A stretch of DNA of 64,000 nucleotides from positions 62,001-126,000 of the forward strand of contig JACTMI010000036.1 of the NCBI GenBank assembly GCA_014584695.1. Reading direction: 5' to 3'. The DNA is from Acidobacteriota bacterium (lineage in GTDB: Bacteria; Acidobacteriota; Thermoanaerobaculia; Multivoradales; JAGPDF01). The translations under genes were made by a program, and so were the position numbers. Below the pieces are notes generated by a model, which ran no database searches, was not told where the DNA came from, and saw nothing but the letters and a program-made list of their open reading frames with translations. Below, piece by piece: positions 1 through 8,981 of the stretch; the first letter of the stretch is position 1; every line of letters begins with the position of its first letter.

Positions 1-1
1 G

Positions 2-1681
2 GAGACACAGTACAACGTCAAGAAGAGCAAGATCAGGATCATGAACGGCGCCCGGCAGGAGCTCAGCCTGCTGACCGGATTCATCGAGGCGATCAAGGCC
101 AGCAACATCGTCCTGCGGCGCGTCGCCGAGGGGTTGAACTACAACTTCAAGGATGCCGCGAAGTGCATCCCGGAGAACGTCATCGTCGGCGTCGCGGCCG
201 GTGGCGACGTGAACTCGCCACTCGCCTGCACCATCGACATCGCCGGCAGCACGGCGTCGTTCGTGCTGGACACGATCGCCGATGGGCTCGAGATCGCGCA
301 GAACGCGATGGAGGCGGCGAAGGAGGACGTCGAGAAGCAGGCCGAGATCGAGATCGAGATCGACGACGCCAACTTCGAGATCCTCCAGGCCTCGAAGGAG
401 CTCGAGAAGCTGATTCGCGAGGAGCCGCTCAAGAGGCTGGAAGCCTACGTGCGCAAGGAGGCGGTCGAGGCGGCGCGCGGCGACTACCTGATCAAGCTGG
501 CCGAGGGGCAGCGCACGCTCTCCGAGCTGGCGCAGTTCCGGCGCAACAGCGCGGCGGACATCCAGACCTACCGCTACCGCGACATGGCGTTCCGGATCTT
601 CCGCAACGACGCGCTGCAGAAGTACCGGGCGCAGTTCGACCTCGCGGCGCGCTATGCCTTCCTGGCGGCGACGGCCTACGACTACGAGACCAACCTGCTC
701 GGCACGCACAACGCGGCCGGCCGGAACTTCCTGACCAAGATCGTCAAGGAGCGCGCGCTCGGCCAGATCATCGGCGGCCAGCCGGTCCCGGGATCGCGGG
801 GGTTGGCGGGGCCGCTCGGCCAGATGCGACAGAACTTCGACGTGCTGAAGACCCAGCTCGGCTTCAACAACCCGCAGGTCGAGACCAACAAGTTCTCGCT
901 GCGGCGGGAGGCCTTCCGTCTGCTCGAGGGCTCGGACGAGGAGTGGCGGGCGAGGCTCGAGAACGAGTTCCGGGTGGCCGACCTCTGGCAGGTGCCGGAG
1001 TTCCGCCGCTACGCCCGGCCGTTCGCGCCGCAGAGCGCCGGTCCGCAGCCCGGCCTGGTGATTCCGTTCGAGACCACTGTGACGTTCGGTCTCAACTACT
1101 TCGGCTGGCCGCTCGGACCGGGCGACAGCTTCTACGACTCGTCGCACTTCGCGACGCGGGTCAATTCGGTCGGCACCTGGTTCGTCAACTACAGCGGCCT
1201 GCCGCTGACCAACACGCCGCGGGTCTACCTGCTGCCGGTCGGCGCGGACATCCTGCGCTCGCCGTCCGACGATTCGTTCACCACCCGCGAGTGGCAGATC
1301 GTCGATCAGGCTTTGCCCGTACCGTTCCCGCTCGCGGAGTCGGACTTCGACGACCCGAACTGGATCCCGATGAACGATACGCTCTCCGACAGCTTCACGC
1401 AGATCCGCCGGATCGGCTCCTACCGCGCGTACCACTCCGACGGCAGCGGCTTGATCAACCTGGCCGAGACGACCTTCGACAGCCGTCTGGTCGGGCGCTC
1501 GGTGTGGAACCGGAAGTGGCTGTTGATCATCCCGGGCGGCACTCTGCTCGCCAACCCCGACACCGGCCTCGACACCTTCATCCACGGGCGTCTGATCCCC
1601 GGTGGTGGCGGCGAGCGCGACGGCGACGGGGTCAGCGACATCCAGCTCTTCTTCTCGACCTACGCCTATACGGGGAACTGA
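2..1681 (+). CDS. Unknown large coiled-coil protein, 5'-truncated by the window
   Basis: The frame is open from base 2 to the stop at 1679-1681, so the true start lies outside the window and the ATG at 41 is probably internal; 559 residues are visible. Counting from that ATG, residues ~90-165 are very rich in Glu, Lys, Asp and Ala (for example EKQAEIEIEIDDANFEIL) and should form a long coiled coil. The second half is rich in Tyr, Phe, Gly and Pro and looks like a beta-rich globular region. I recognise no catalytic motif and no named family. Only seven bases separate the stop from the next ATG, which has a GAGGA ribosome site, so the two genes are probably co-transcribed. A secreted or surface role is only a guess from the neighbour. 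Confidence 0.7.
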   Translation, partial: ETQYNVKKSKIRIMNGARQELSLLTGFIEAIKASNIVLRRVAEGLNYNFKDAAKCIPENVIVGVAAGGDVNSPLACTIDIAGSTASFVLDTIADGLEIAQNAMEAAKEDVEKQAEIEIEIDDANFEILQASKELEKLIREEPLKRLEAYVRKEAVEAARGDYLIKLAEGQRTLSELAQFRRNSAADIQTYRYRDMAFRIFRNDALQKYRAQFDLAARYAFLAATAYDYETNLLGTHNAAGRNFLTKIVKERALGQIIGGQPVPGSRGLAGPLGQMRQNFDVLKTQLGFNNPQVETNKFSLRREAFRLLEGSDEEWRARLENEFRVADLWQVPEFRRYARPFAPQSAGPQPGLVIPFETTVTFGLNYFGWPLGPGDSFYDSSHFATRVNSVGTWFVNYSGLPLTNTPRVYLLPVGADILRSPSDDSFTTREWQIVDQALPVPFPLAESDFDDPNWIPMNDTLSDSFTQIRRIGSYRAYHSDGSGLINLAETTFDSRLVGRSVWNRKWLLIIPGGTLLANPDTGLDTFIHGRLIPGGGGERDGDGVSDIQLFFSTYAYTGN

Positions 1682-1688
1682 GGACGCC

Positions 1689-2630
1689 ATGCGAATCGCA
1701 AACAGCCGCCGCGCCCATCGGACGACCGGACTCCTGGCCGCCGTTCTGGCTCTCGCCGTCCCCGCGGCGGGGGTCCTGCCGGAGCCCGATCACATCTTCT
1801 ACGGCACGCCCACTCGCGACGGCGAACCGGTGCTCACCGGCGTCGTGTCGGCGCGGCTGGCGGGCGCCACCGAGGCGATCGCCAGCTACGCGCTCGGCTC
1901 TCGCCCCGAGGTGGGCAACCGCTACGTGCTGCGGATTCCGATCGATTCGGTGGACCCGCGGCAACCCGGCCACGCGCGCACCGGCGACGCCGTCCAGTTC
2001 TTCCTCGACGGCGTGCCCTCCGGCAATGGCACCGTCGGCGAGCGCGGGACGGTACAACTGCTGAACGTCGATCCGGCCCAGGGCGGGCTGCCGACGGTCG
2101 CGATCGCCGATGTCTCGCTCTACGAGGGGAACTCCGGTCAGACGCCCTTCGTTTTCACCGTGACGCTCTCGGAAGCGATCGCCGAGGACGTGACCTTCAC
2201 CTGGAGCACCTCCCCGGGAACCGCCCAGGGCGGCATCGACTTCGTCGAGGTACCGCCCGGGACGCCGGCCGTAGTCGCCGCGGGCAATACGTCGACCACG
2301 ATCACGGTGCTCGTCAATGGCGACACGTTCCAGGAGGACAACGAGACCTTCTTCGTCAACCTGGCCAATGTCAGCTCGAACGCCGTGCTGTTCGACCCGC
2401 AGGCGGTCGGCACGATTCTCGACGACGACCGGCCGCCGGCGATCTCGATCGCCGACCTGGCGGTGATCGAGGGCGACTCCGGCAGCAGCGTCGCGACGCT
2501 CTCGCTCTCGCTGACCCGCCCGATCGCGCAGGCGATCACGGTCGGCTGGGCGACGTCGAACGGTACCGCCACCGCCGGTTCGGACTATCAGGCCGGCAGC
2601 GGCGTGGCGGAACTCCATCTCGACGACGAT
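1689..2630 (+). CDS. Secreted Calx-beta protein, N-terminal part of a frameshifted gene
   Basis: This is the 5' part of a gene that continues in another frame from ~2610 to 5541. The ATG at 1689 follows a GAGGA site eight bases after the previous stop. Residues 1-30 form a signal peptide (MRIANSRR followed by the hydrophobic LLAAVLALAVPAAG). Residues ~136-247 are a complete Calx-beta domain: the opening VAIADVSLYEGNSG, the central DNETFFVNL and the closing ILDDD are typical of these calcium-binding beta-sandwich repeats. A second Calx-beta domain starts at ~251 (ISIADLAVIEGDSG) and runs to SDYQAGSGVA at ~306, where sense is lost. Read without correction, this frame runs on in Arg-rich nonsense to a stop at 3111-3113. 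Product: an extracellular adhesion or matrix protein. Confidence 0.75.
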
Positions 2631-2634
2631 TCCG
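2599..2634 (+). other. Frameshift inside the second Calx-beta domain
   Basis: Upstream of here the Calx-beta repeat is read in frame 3 (SDYQAGSGVA). Downstream the same repeat resumes in frame 1 (NSISTTIPVTIFGD, then DDETFFVTLSGP). Skipping one base near 2607-2611 (GGCGG followed by AACTCC) joins the two halves into a normal Calx-beta repeat of near-usual length. A short deletion of 3n+2 bases would do the same. It may be a sequencing or assembly error, or a real disabling mutation. Confidence 0.8.
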
Positions 2635-5541
2635 GTGACGATCTTCGGCGACCTCGACGACGAGGACGACGAGACCTTCTTCGTCACCCTCTCCGGACCG
2701 AGCTCGCCGGCCGTGATCGCCGACGGACAGGCGGTGGTGACGATCCTCGACGACGACGGCTTCCTCTCCTTCGTCGAGGCGGAAGACCTGTCGGTGCTCG
2801 AGAGCCTCTTCGGCGCCACCGGCGTGGTGGTCAGCCCGGACGGGCTGCACGTCTACGCGGTCGGCCAGTTCGACGATTCGATCGCCGGCTTCTCCCGGAA
2901 CTCGGTGAGCGGCGAGCTGACCTATCTCTTCCACCTCCGCGACGGCGACGCCCAGGGTCCGGTCAACATCGACGGCCTGGACGGCGCCGAATCCGTGGCG
3001 ATCAGCCCCGACGGCGCCCACGTCTACGTCGCCGCCTTCAACGACGCCTCGGTGGCGCTGTTCGAGCGCGACGCCGTGACCGGCGGGCTGACCTACGTCG
3101 CCCTCTGGCGTGACTCCTCGCTCGGCGGCACCGCCGACGGGCTGCTCGGCTCGATTTCCGTGATCCTCAGCCCGGACGGCTCGCACGTCTACGTCGCCGG
3201 CTCGAGCGAGGACGCGATCGCGATGTTCGACCGCGACGACGACGGCTCCAGCCCGACCTACGGCCGGCTGACCTACCTCGGCAAGGTGGTCGACGGCGCC
3301 GGGGCGATCGACGGCCTGGACGGCGTGCAGTCGTTGCGGTTGGCGCCGAGCGGCGCCCATCTCTATGCCGCGAGCGCCGTCGACAAGGCGGTGGCGGTGT
3401 TCGCGCGCGACGCCGGCACGGGGCTGCTGACCTTCGTACAGGTGCGCAAGGACGGTTTCGACGGCGTCAACGGTCTCGACGGCGCCAGCTCGGTGGCGGT
3501 CTCCCCCGACGGGCTGTCGGTCTACGTCACCGGACCCAACGAGGACGCGGTGGCGGTCTTCTCGCGCAACGACGTCACCGGCGCGCTCACTTTCCTCGAG
3601 ATGGAGGTCGACGGCAACGCCGGCGTCGACGGTCTGGACGGCGCGATCTTCGTCACCGTGAGCCACGACGGCCGCTACGTCTACGTCGCCGGCTTCTTCG
3701 ACGATGCCGTGGCGGTCTTCCAGCGCGACACGGCGACGGGGCTGCTCTCCTACCTCGAGATCCAGCGCAACAACTTCGGGGCGGTGACGGGTCTGGCGCG
3801 GCCGATCGAGATCGGCCTGTCGGGAGACGATCAGCACCTGTACGTGCCGGCGCAGAACAGCGACAAGCTGGTGGTCTTCATGCGCGACGCCATCGCGCCG
3901 TCGGTGCCGACGGTGCTGGTGTCCACCAGCCACACGCCGCTGGTGTTCTCGAACGACCCGACCGTCGACATCCAGTGGTCGGGCGCGCAGGACAACCCGG
4001 GCGGCAGCGGCCTCGACGGCTACTCGTTCCTGTTCGACGCCAGCCCGCTCACCGCGCCGGACTTCGTCGTCGACCTGCCGCACACCAGCGACCCGCACTC
4101 GATCACCAGCCCGCCGCTGCCTGATGGCACCAGCTTCTACTTCCACTTCCGCGTCTGCGACCGGGTCGGCAACTGCTCGGCGCCGCAGCACCTGGGACCC
4201 TTCTACATCGACACCACGCCGCCGGTGAACCCCGCGGTGCTGATCTCGACCACCCACCCGGTGCCCGGCGGCGACGTGATCGGCATGAGCTGGACGCCGG
4301 CGACCGACGCGCTCTCGGGCGTCGACGGCTACTCGGTCTTCTTCGACAACCTCCCGACCTCGGCCTGCGACCAGACCAAGGATCTCGAGGAGGACGCGGT
4401 CAGCGCTGCGAGCCCGGTGCTGGGTGATGGCACCTGGTACTTCCACCTCTGCACTCTCGACAACGCCGGCAACTGGAGCACCACGAAGCACGCCGGTCCC
4501 TACATCGTCGAGGTCCAGCCGCCGCGGGTGGTGGGCCTCACCACGGTGGCCGATACCGGCGACGGCGTGCTGCTGCCGGACGAGTCGACCGACTATCCGA
4601 TCACGCAGTTCGTGGTCGCCTTCAACGAGCCGGTGTCGGATCCCGTGGGCCACACCGGAGTCACCGACGCGAGCAACCCCGCCAACTACCCGCTCCTGAA
4701 GCCGGGTCCGGACGGCATCTTCCAGACCACGATTTGCGGCCCGCCGCAGGGGGACGATCAGATCCAGCTGGCGGCGAGCGCGACCTACGACGCGGCGTCG
4801 TTCACCACCGTGCTGCGGCTCGGCACGCCGTTGGCGCTGCCGATGGGCAGCTATCGCCTGCTGGTCTGTGGCTCCACGGTACCGGGCGAGAATTCGATCG
4901 TCGATCTCGTGGGCAAGGCGCTCGACGGCGACGGCAACGGCATCGGCGGCGATCCGCTGGTGCTGCCGTTCGAGATCGCGAGCTCGGACCTGCTGCGCAA
5001 TCCGAACTTCGACGCCGATCTCTCTTCCTGGATCCGGGTGCCGCCGACGCCGGGCGTGGTCCGGCACGACGGCGAGGACGTCGACGACGCGCCCACTTCG
5101 GGCTCGATGCTGGCCGAGTTCGTCGCCGGCACGCCGTTCTACGCGGTCTCGCAGTGCGTGGCCGTCGACGAGGGGGCGAGCTACGAGCTCGGCGGCGTGG
5201 CGCGGATCGACAACGCCGGCGCCTCGGCGCCGCTCGCCTACGGGCAGGTGCAATTCTTCGCCTCGACCAATTGCAGCGTGACACCGATCGGCGTGGAGCA
5301 GTTCTCCGACGTGGTCGACGGCGACACGGGCGGGGCGTGGGAGACCTTCGGTTCGACGCCGCTCGTGGCGCCGGTCGGAGCGCGCTCGGCCTACGTCTCG
5401 TTCGTCTTCGAGACCGCCGGGGCATCGGACTTCGACGGTTACTTCGACCGCTTGCAGTTCCAGGCGCCCCTGGTCATCTTCGGATCGGGCTTCGAGAGTG
5501 GCGACTTCAGCGGCTGGGACGTCGTGGTCGGAGGGATCTGA
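2635..5541 (+). CDS. Secreted propeller / carbohydrate-binding protein, C-terminal part of a frameshifted gene
   Basis: This is the continuation of the Calx-beta gene that starts at 1689; GTG 2635 is only the first formal start in this frame. Residues 1-40 finish the second Calx-beta domain. Residues ~50-420 hold seven blades, each with a core like VSPDGLHVYAV followed by FxRDxxTGxLTYL, as in lactonase/YVTN-type seven-bladed propellers. Two Fn3/Ig-like repeats follow (VLVSTSHTP and VLISTTHPV, each with an S-G-(L/V)-DGYS turn), then an Ig-like segment and, from ~782, a jelly-roll resembling carbohydrate-binding modules (LRNPNFDADLSSW). The C terminus is IFGSGFESGDFSGWD. The order suggests an exported glycan-binding or adhesion protein rather than an enzyme. 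It overlaps the next glycosyltransferase start by 44 bases. Confidence 0.8.
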   Translation: MTIFGDLDDEDDETFFVTLSGPSSPAVIADGQAVVTILDDDGFLSFVEAEDLSVLESLFGATGVVVSPDGLHVYAVGQFDDSIAGFSRNSVSGELTYLFHLRDGDAQGPVNIDGLDGAESVAISPDGAHVYVAAFNDASVALFERDAVTGGLTYVALWRDSSLGGTADGLLGSISVILSPDGSHVYVAGSSEDAIAMFDRDDDGSSPTYGRLTYLGKVVDGAGAIDGLDGVQSLRLAPSGAHLYAASAVDKAVAVFARDAGTGLLTFVQVRKDGFDGVNGLDGASSVAVSPDGLSVYVTGPNEDAVAVFSRNDVTGALTFLEMEVDGNAGVDGLDGAIFVTVSHDGRYVYVAGFFDDAVAVFQRDTATGLLSYLEIQRNNFGAVTGLARPIEIGLSGDDQHLYVPAQNSDKLVVFMRDAIAPSVPTVLVSTSHTPLVFSNDPTVDIQWSGAQDNPGGSGLDGYSFLFDASPLTAPDFVVDLPHTSDPHSITSPPLPDGTSFYFHFRVCDRVGNCSAPQHLGPFYIDTTPPVNPAVLISTTHPVPGGDVIGMSWTPATDALSGVDGYSVFFDNLPTSACDQTKDLEEDAVSAASPVLGDGTWYFHLCTLDNAGNWSTTKHAGPYIVEVQPPRVVGLTTVADTGDGVLLPDESTDYPITQFVVAFNEPVSDPVGHTGVTDASNPANYPLLKPGPDGIFQTTICGPPQGDDQIQLAASATYDAASFTTVLRLGTPLALPMGSYRLLVCGSTVPGENSIVDLVGKALDGDGNGIGGDPLVLPFEIASSDLLRNPNFDADLSSWIRVPPTPGVVRHDGEDVDDAPTSGSMLAEFVAGTPFYAVSQCVAVDEGASYELGGVARIDNAGASAPLAYGQVQFFASTNCSVTPIGVEQFSDVVDGDTGGAWETFGSTPLVAPVGARSAYVSFVFETAGASDFDGYFDRLQFQAPLVIFGSGFESGDFSGWDVVVGGI

Positions 5542-6679
5542 GGGGGAGCGCACGGCGGCCGCGACGAGGGCGCCCGCTCCAGTCGCCTTCGGTTTTCTCG
5601 ACTGCCACGAAGGGGGAGCGCAGCGGCTGACCGTCGCGGCCTGCGAGCGGTTGGATCGCCGCCGCTTCGCGCCGTTCCTCCTCTGCGCGCGCGGCGGCGG
5701 CCGGCTCGCCGCCGACGCGCGGCGGCGCGGGCTCGAAGTGGTCGAGCTCGGACGGCTGCGCCGGCCCTACGATGTGGCGGCCGTCGGGCTCCTGGCGCAC
5801 GAGCTCGAACGCCGCGGCACCCGCATCCTCCATCTGCCGCTCTACAGCCGGGCCAGCCCCTACCTGCGACTGGCGGCGCGGCGGGCAGGGGTCCCCCTGG
5901 TGGTCGCGCACGAGTGGTCGCGGCCGGGCCCGCCGTCCTGGGGCCGGCGCGCGGCGGATTGGTGGCTGCGTCCGGGGACGTGCTTCGTCGCCGCGTCGAC
6001 GGCGCTGCGCCGGGAGCTGGTCGCGTCGGGAGTGCGCCCCGCTGCGGTCGAGGTCGTCCACGCCGGCGTCGACGCACGGCGGTTTGATCCATGGACGCGC
6101 AGCGCGGCACGGCTCGAGCTCGAGCTCGACCCCGCTCGCCCGGTCATTCTGGTTCCCGCCCGGCTCCACCCGGTCAAGGGACACGACGATCTGCTCGCCG
6201 CCCTCCCGGCGATGCTCGCGCGCCGCTGCGATCTGCTCGTGCTCTGCGCCGGCGAGGGGCCGCGGCGCTCGGATCTCGAGGCGCGGGCCGCGCGGCTCGG
6301 CGCCGGCGACGCCGTCCGTTTCCTGGGCCACCGCGAGGACATTCCCCGATTGCTGGCCGCGGCGGACCTGGTCTTGCTGCCGTCGCACGTCGAAGGCCTG
6401 CCGGCGGCCCTGCTCGAGGCGATGGCGGCGCGGCGCGCGGTGGTGGCGACCGCGGTGGGTGGCGTGCCGGAGGCGGTCACGAACGGCGTCGAGGGAACGC
6501 TGGTGCCGCCCGCGCGGCCGGACCGGCTCGCCGCCGCGGTCGACGAGCTGCTGCGGCGACCCGACCTCGCGGCGGCGATGGGCGAGCGGGGTCGCGCGCG
6601 GGTGGAGCGGGAGTTCGGTCTCGACGCCTCGACGCGCCGGCTCGAGGATCTCTATACCCGCTGGCTCGCGGCGCGGTGA
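5498..6679 (+). CDS. GT4 family glycosyltransferase (first of five)
   Basis: A 393-residue GT-B retaining glycosyltransferase that should transfer a sugar from a nucleotide-sugar donor to a lipid-linked acceptor at the cytoplasmic membrane face. The N-terminal Rossmann half opens at ~27 (VAFGFLDCHEGGAQRL). The donor-binding half holds VPARLHPVKGHDDLL, LCAGEGPR and the E-x7-E motif EGLPAALLEAMA near 298. The GTG at 5498 is the only start in this frame that leaves the domain intact; it lies inside the end of the preceding gene, so coupling is possible, but the first ~25 residues are unlike the family and the start is uncertain. Its stop overlaps the next GTG (GTGA), which begins a run of overlapping genes. 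The sugar cannot be told from sequence. Confidence 0.9.
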   Translation: MATSAAGTSWSEGSEGERTAAATRAPAPVAFGFLDCHEGGAQRLTVAACERLDRRRFAPFLLCARGGGRLAADARRRGLEVVELGRLRRPYDVAAVGLLAHELERRGTRILHLPLYSRASPYLRLAARRAGVPLVVAHEWSRPGPPSWGRRAADWWLRPGTCFVAASTALRRELVASGVRPAAVEVVHAGVDARRFDPWTRSAARLELELDPARPVILVPARLHPVKGHDDLLAALPAMLARRCDLLVLCAGEGPRRSDLEARAARLGAGDAVRFLGHREDIPRLLAAADLVLLPSHVEGLPAALLEAMAARRAVVATAVGGVPEAVTNGVEGTLVPPARPDRLAAAVDELLRRPDLAAAMGERGRARVEREFGLDASTRRLEDLYTRWLAAR

Positions 6680-7806
6680 AGCCCGTCCTCCACCTGCGCG
6701 CGAGCGCTGCGCTCGCCGGGCCCGAGCGCTGCCTGCTCGAGCTGGCCCGACCGCTCGCCGCGGAGGGCTACGAGCTGGAGCTGGGCCTGATCGAGCGCCC
6801 GCGCTCAGCGAGCGCGGCCCTGCTGGCGGAAGCGCCGGAGCGGGGCCTGAGCGTCACCGTGCTCCCCGACACCGGTCGGCGCTCTCCGGCGGCCGGGCGG
6901 GGCGCGCGTCGGCTCGCCGCGCGCTCGTCCGTGGAGATCGTCCACGGGCACGATCCGAAGTCGAACCGCTTGGCGCTGGCGCTCGCCCGCGAGCGCCGGA
7001 TCCCGGCGGTCGCGACGGTCCACCTGCACACCCGAGAGACCCTTGTCCTGCGCTGCCACCGCTGGTTCGATCTGCTGCAGCTGCGTCGCTGCGCGGCGGT
7101 GATCGCGGTCTCGCGCGCGGTGGCGGCGGAGCTCGCGCCCTGGCTCGGGCGACGAAGGGTGCGGGTGGTGCCGAACGGGCTCGACGTCGCGCGCTTTTCG
7201 GCGCGCGCCGACTCGGAGCGAGACGCCGCGGCCGGCGAGCTCGCGGGGCGAGGCCAAGGGCCCTGGATCGTCGCGGCTGGTCGCCTGACGCGCCAGAAGG
7301 GCTTCGACCTGTTGCTCGAAGCGCTGGCGGGCGGCGGTGGGCCGCTGGCTCGCGCCCGCCTGGCGGTGATCGGTGAGGGACCGCAGCGCACGGCGCTCGA
7401 GCGTCGGGCGGCGGCGGGCCTGGCCGGCCGGGTCTGGCTCGCCGGCGCGCGCCGAGACGTGGCGGGCTTCCTCGCGGCGGCCGAGGTCGTCGCCCTGCCG
7501 TCGCGGCGGGAGGGTCTGCCCTACGTGGCGCTCGAGGCGCTGGCGCTCGGGCGGCCGGTGGTGGCGAGTCGGGCCGGAGGCCTGCCGGAGCTGATCGACG
7601 ACGGAACGGAAGGGTGGCTGGTTCCAGTCGGTTGCGCGGCGCCCTTGGGACGAGCGCTCTCGGAGGCGCTCGCTTCGCCCGCAGAAGCCGCCGCCCGCGG
7701 TGCCCGCGGACGCCAGCGGGTGCTCGCCGCCCACGGCGCGGAGGGGATGGCCCGCGGGGTCGCGGAAGTCTACGAGGCCGTGCTCGCCGGGAGAGCGCGG
7801 GCATGA
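6676..7806 (+). CDS. GT4 family glycosyltransferase (second)
   Basis: A 376-residue GT-B glycosyltransferase. The start GTG at 6676 shares bases with the upstream TGA (GTGA), and its own TGA overlaps the next ATG, so it is translationally coupled on both sides. The N-terminal half (LHLRASAALAGPERCLLEL) has the Gly-Pro-Glu loop common in GT4 acceptor domains, and HGHDPKSN at ~95 is the usual post-strand loop. The donor half has VPNGLDVARF, AAGRLTRQKGFDLLLEAL, VIGEGPQR and the E-x7-E motif EGLPYVALEALA near 278. It probably adds one residue of the glycan built by this operon. Donor and linkage are unknown. Confidence 0.92.
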   Translation: MKPVLHLRASAALAGPERCLLELARPLAAEGYELELGLIERPRSASAALLAEAPERGLSVTVLPDTGRRSPAAGRGARRLAARSSVEIVHGHDPKSNRLALALARERRIPAVATVHLHTRETLVLRCHRWFDLLQLRRCAAVIAVSRAVAAELAPWLGRRRVRVVPNGLDVARFSARADSERDAAAGELAGRGQGPWIVAAGRLTRQKGFDLLLEALAGGGGPLARARLAVIGEGPQRTALERRAAAGLAGRVWLAGARRDVAGFLAAAEVVALPSRREGLPYVALEALALGRPVVASRAGGLPELIDDGTEGWLVPVGCAAPLGRALSEALASPAEAAARGARGRQRVLAAHGAEGMARGVAEVYEAVLAGRARA

Positions 7807-8981
7807 AGGTCGCGCTCTTGGACCCGGGGGGGTTCACGCCCGACTACGACGCCGCGCTGGCGTCGGCGCTGGCGTCGGCCGGCGGCGACGTGGACCTCAT
7901 CGCGGCGCCTTCGCCCTGGTTCGGCTGGCCGCGGCCCGAGGGGTATCGGCTCGAGCTCGCCTTCGCCCGCGCGCTCGCCGGCGCGCCGGCGGCGCTCGCT
8001 CGCTGGCGGCCGCTGCGCCGGATGCTGCGCGCCCTCTCTTTTCCCGGGGATTGGCGCCGGCTCGACCGGCGCTTCCAGCGGCGACCGCCGGATGTCGTCC
8101 ACCTTCAATGGTCGCTTGCGCCACGGTTCGAGCGGGCCTGGCTCGCGCGCTGGCGGCGGCGGGGCTCCGCGATCGTGGTGACGGTGCACAACCCGCGGCG
8201 GCGCGGCGGTGATCGCGGCCCGACCGCGGCCTCGGTGTCGCTCGCCGCGAGCTCCGACGGTGCCCTCTTCCTCTCGCGTTGGGCCGCCGCCGAGGCGGCG
8301 CGCACGGGGGACCCGCCGCGCCGGCATGCCGTGATTCCGCACGGACTCGGCCCGCCGCCGGGATACTCGAGAGCTGAGGCGAGAGCTCGCCTGGGCCTGC
8401 CGGAGGAGATCCCGATCGTCTTGCTGGCCGGTCTGCTGCGACCCTACAAGGGCATCGACCTGCTGGCCGAGGCGTTCCGCGAGGTGGCGCGCACGCTGCC
8501 CGCGGCTCGGCTCTGGCTCGCGGGCCGACCCTGTCCGCCGTGGCGGCCGACGGCGCGGCGGCTCGCCGCGCCGGAGCTGGCGGAGCGGCTCCTGCTCGAG
8601 ACCCGCACCCTCACGAGCGAGGAGCTCGAGCTCCGGCTGGTGGCGAGCGATGTCGTCGTGCTGCCCTACCGGGAGGCGTCGCAGAGTGGCGTAGGATCGT
8701 TGGCCCTCGCCTGCGAGCGGGCCGTCGTGGTCGCCCGCAGCGGAGGACTTCCGGAGCTCGTGGGGGAGGAGGATGCCACTCTGGCCGTGACCGCCGGAGA
8801 CGCGCCGGAGCTCGCCGGGGCGTTGATTCGCCTGCTCGGCGATCGCGAGGGCGCCGATCGGATCGGTCGCCGCCTGCGGTCGCGGGCGCTCGAGCGCGGT
8901 GCCGGGTGGCGCGAGGTCGCCGCCGCCCACGTGGACTTCTACGGCGGCTGTCTCGCCGCGCTCCGAGGCGAGTCGGCGTGA
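7803..8981 (+). CDS. GT4-like glycosyltransferase with a degenerate E-x7-E motif (third)
   Basis: A 392-residue GT-B protein starting at ATG 7803, overlapping the previous stop (ATGA), and ending in a GTGA overlap with the GT2 gene. The N-terminal half begins MKVALLDPGGFTPDYDAALA and the inter-domain region has VHLQWSLAPRFE and VTVHNPRRR. The donor half shows IPHGLGPP, LLAGLLRPYKGIDLLAEAF and LPYREASQSGVGSLALA. At that last site the second Glu of E-x7-E is replaced (E-ASQSGVG-S), as in some GT4 subfamilies that recognise unusual donors. It is probably still an active transferase of the same glycan pathway, but the motif makes its donor less predictable than for its neighbours. Confidence 0.85.
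   Translation: MKVALLDPGGFTPDYDAALASALASAGGDVDLIAAPSPWFGWPRPEGYRLELAFARALAGAPAALARWRPLRRMLRALSFPGDWRRLDRRFQRRPPDVVHLQWSLAPRFERAWLARWRRRGSAIVVTVHNPRRRGGDRGPTAASVSLAASSDGALFLSRWAAAEAARTGDPPRRHAVIPHGLGPPPGYSRAEARARLGLPEEIPIVLLAGLLRPYKGIDLLAEAFREVARTLPAARLWLAGRPCPPWRPTARRLAAPELAERLLLETRTLTSEELELRLVASDVVVLPYREASQSGVGSLALACERAVVVARSGGLPELVGEEDATLAVTAGDAPELAGALIRLLGDREGADRIGRRLRSRALERGAGWREVAAAHVDFYGGCLAALRGESA

Noticed and set aside
2536-5553. A 1005-codon open frame antisense to the propeller gene, and many other long antisense frames
   Set aside because: At this GC content stop codons are rare in the shadow frames. The protein is Arg/His/Asp-rich without domains, while the plus strand encodes clear propeller blades.
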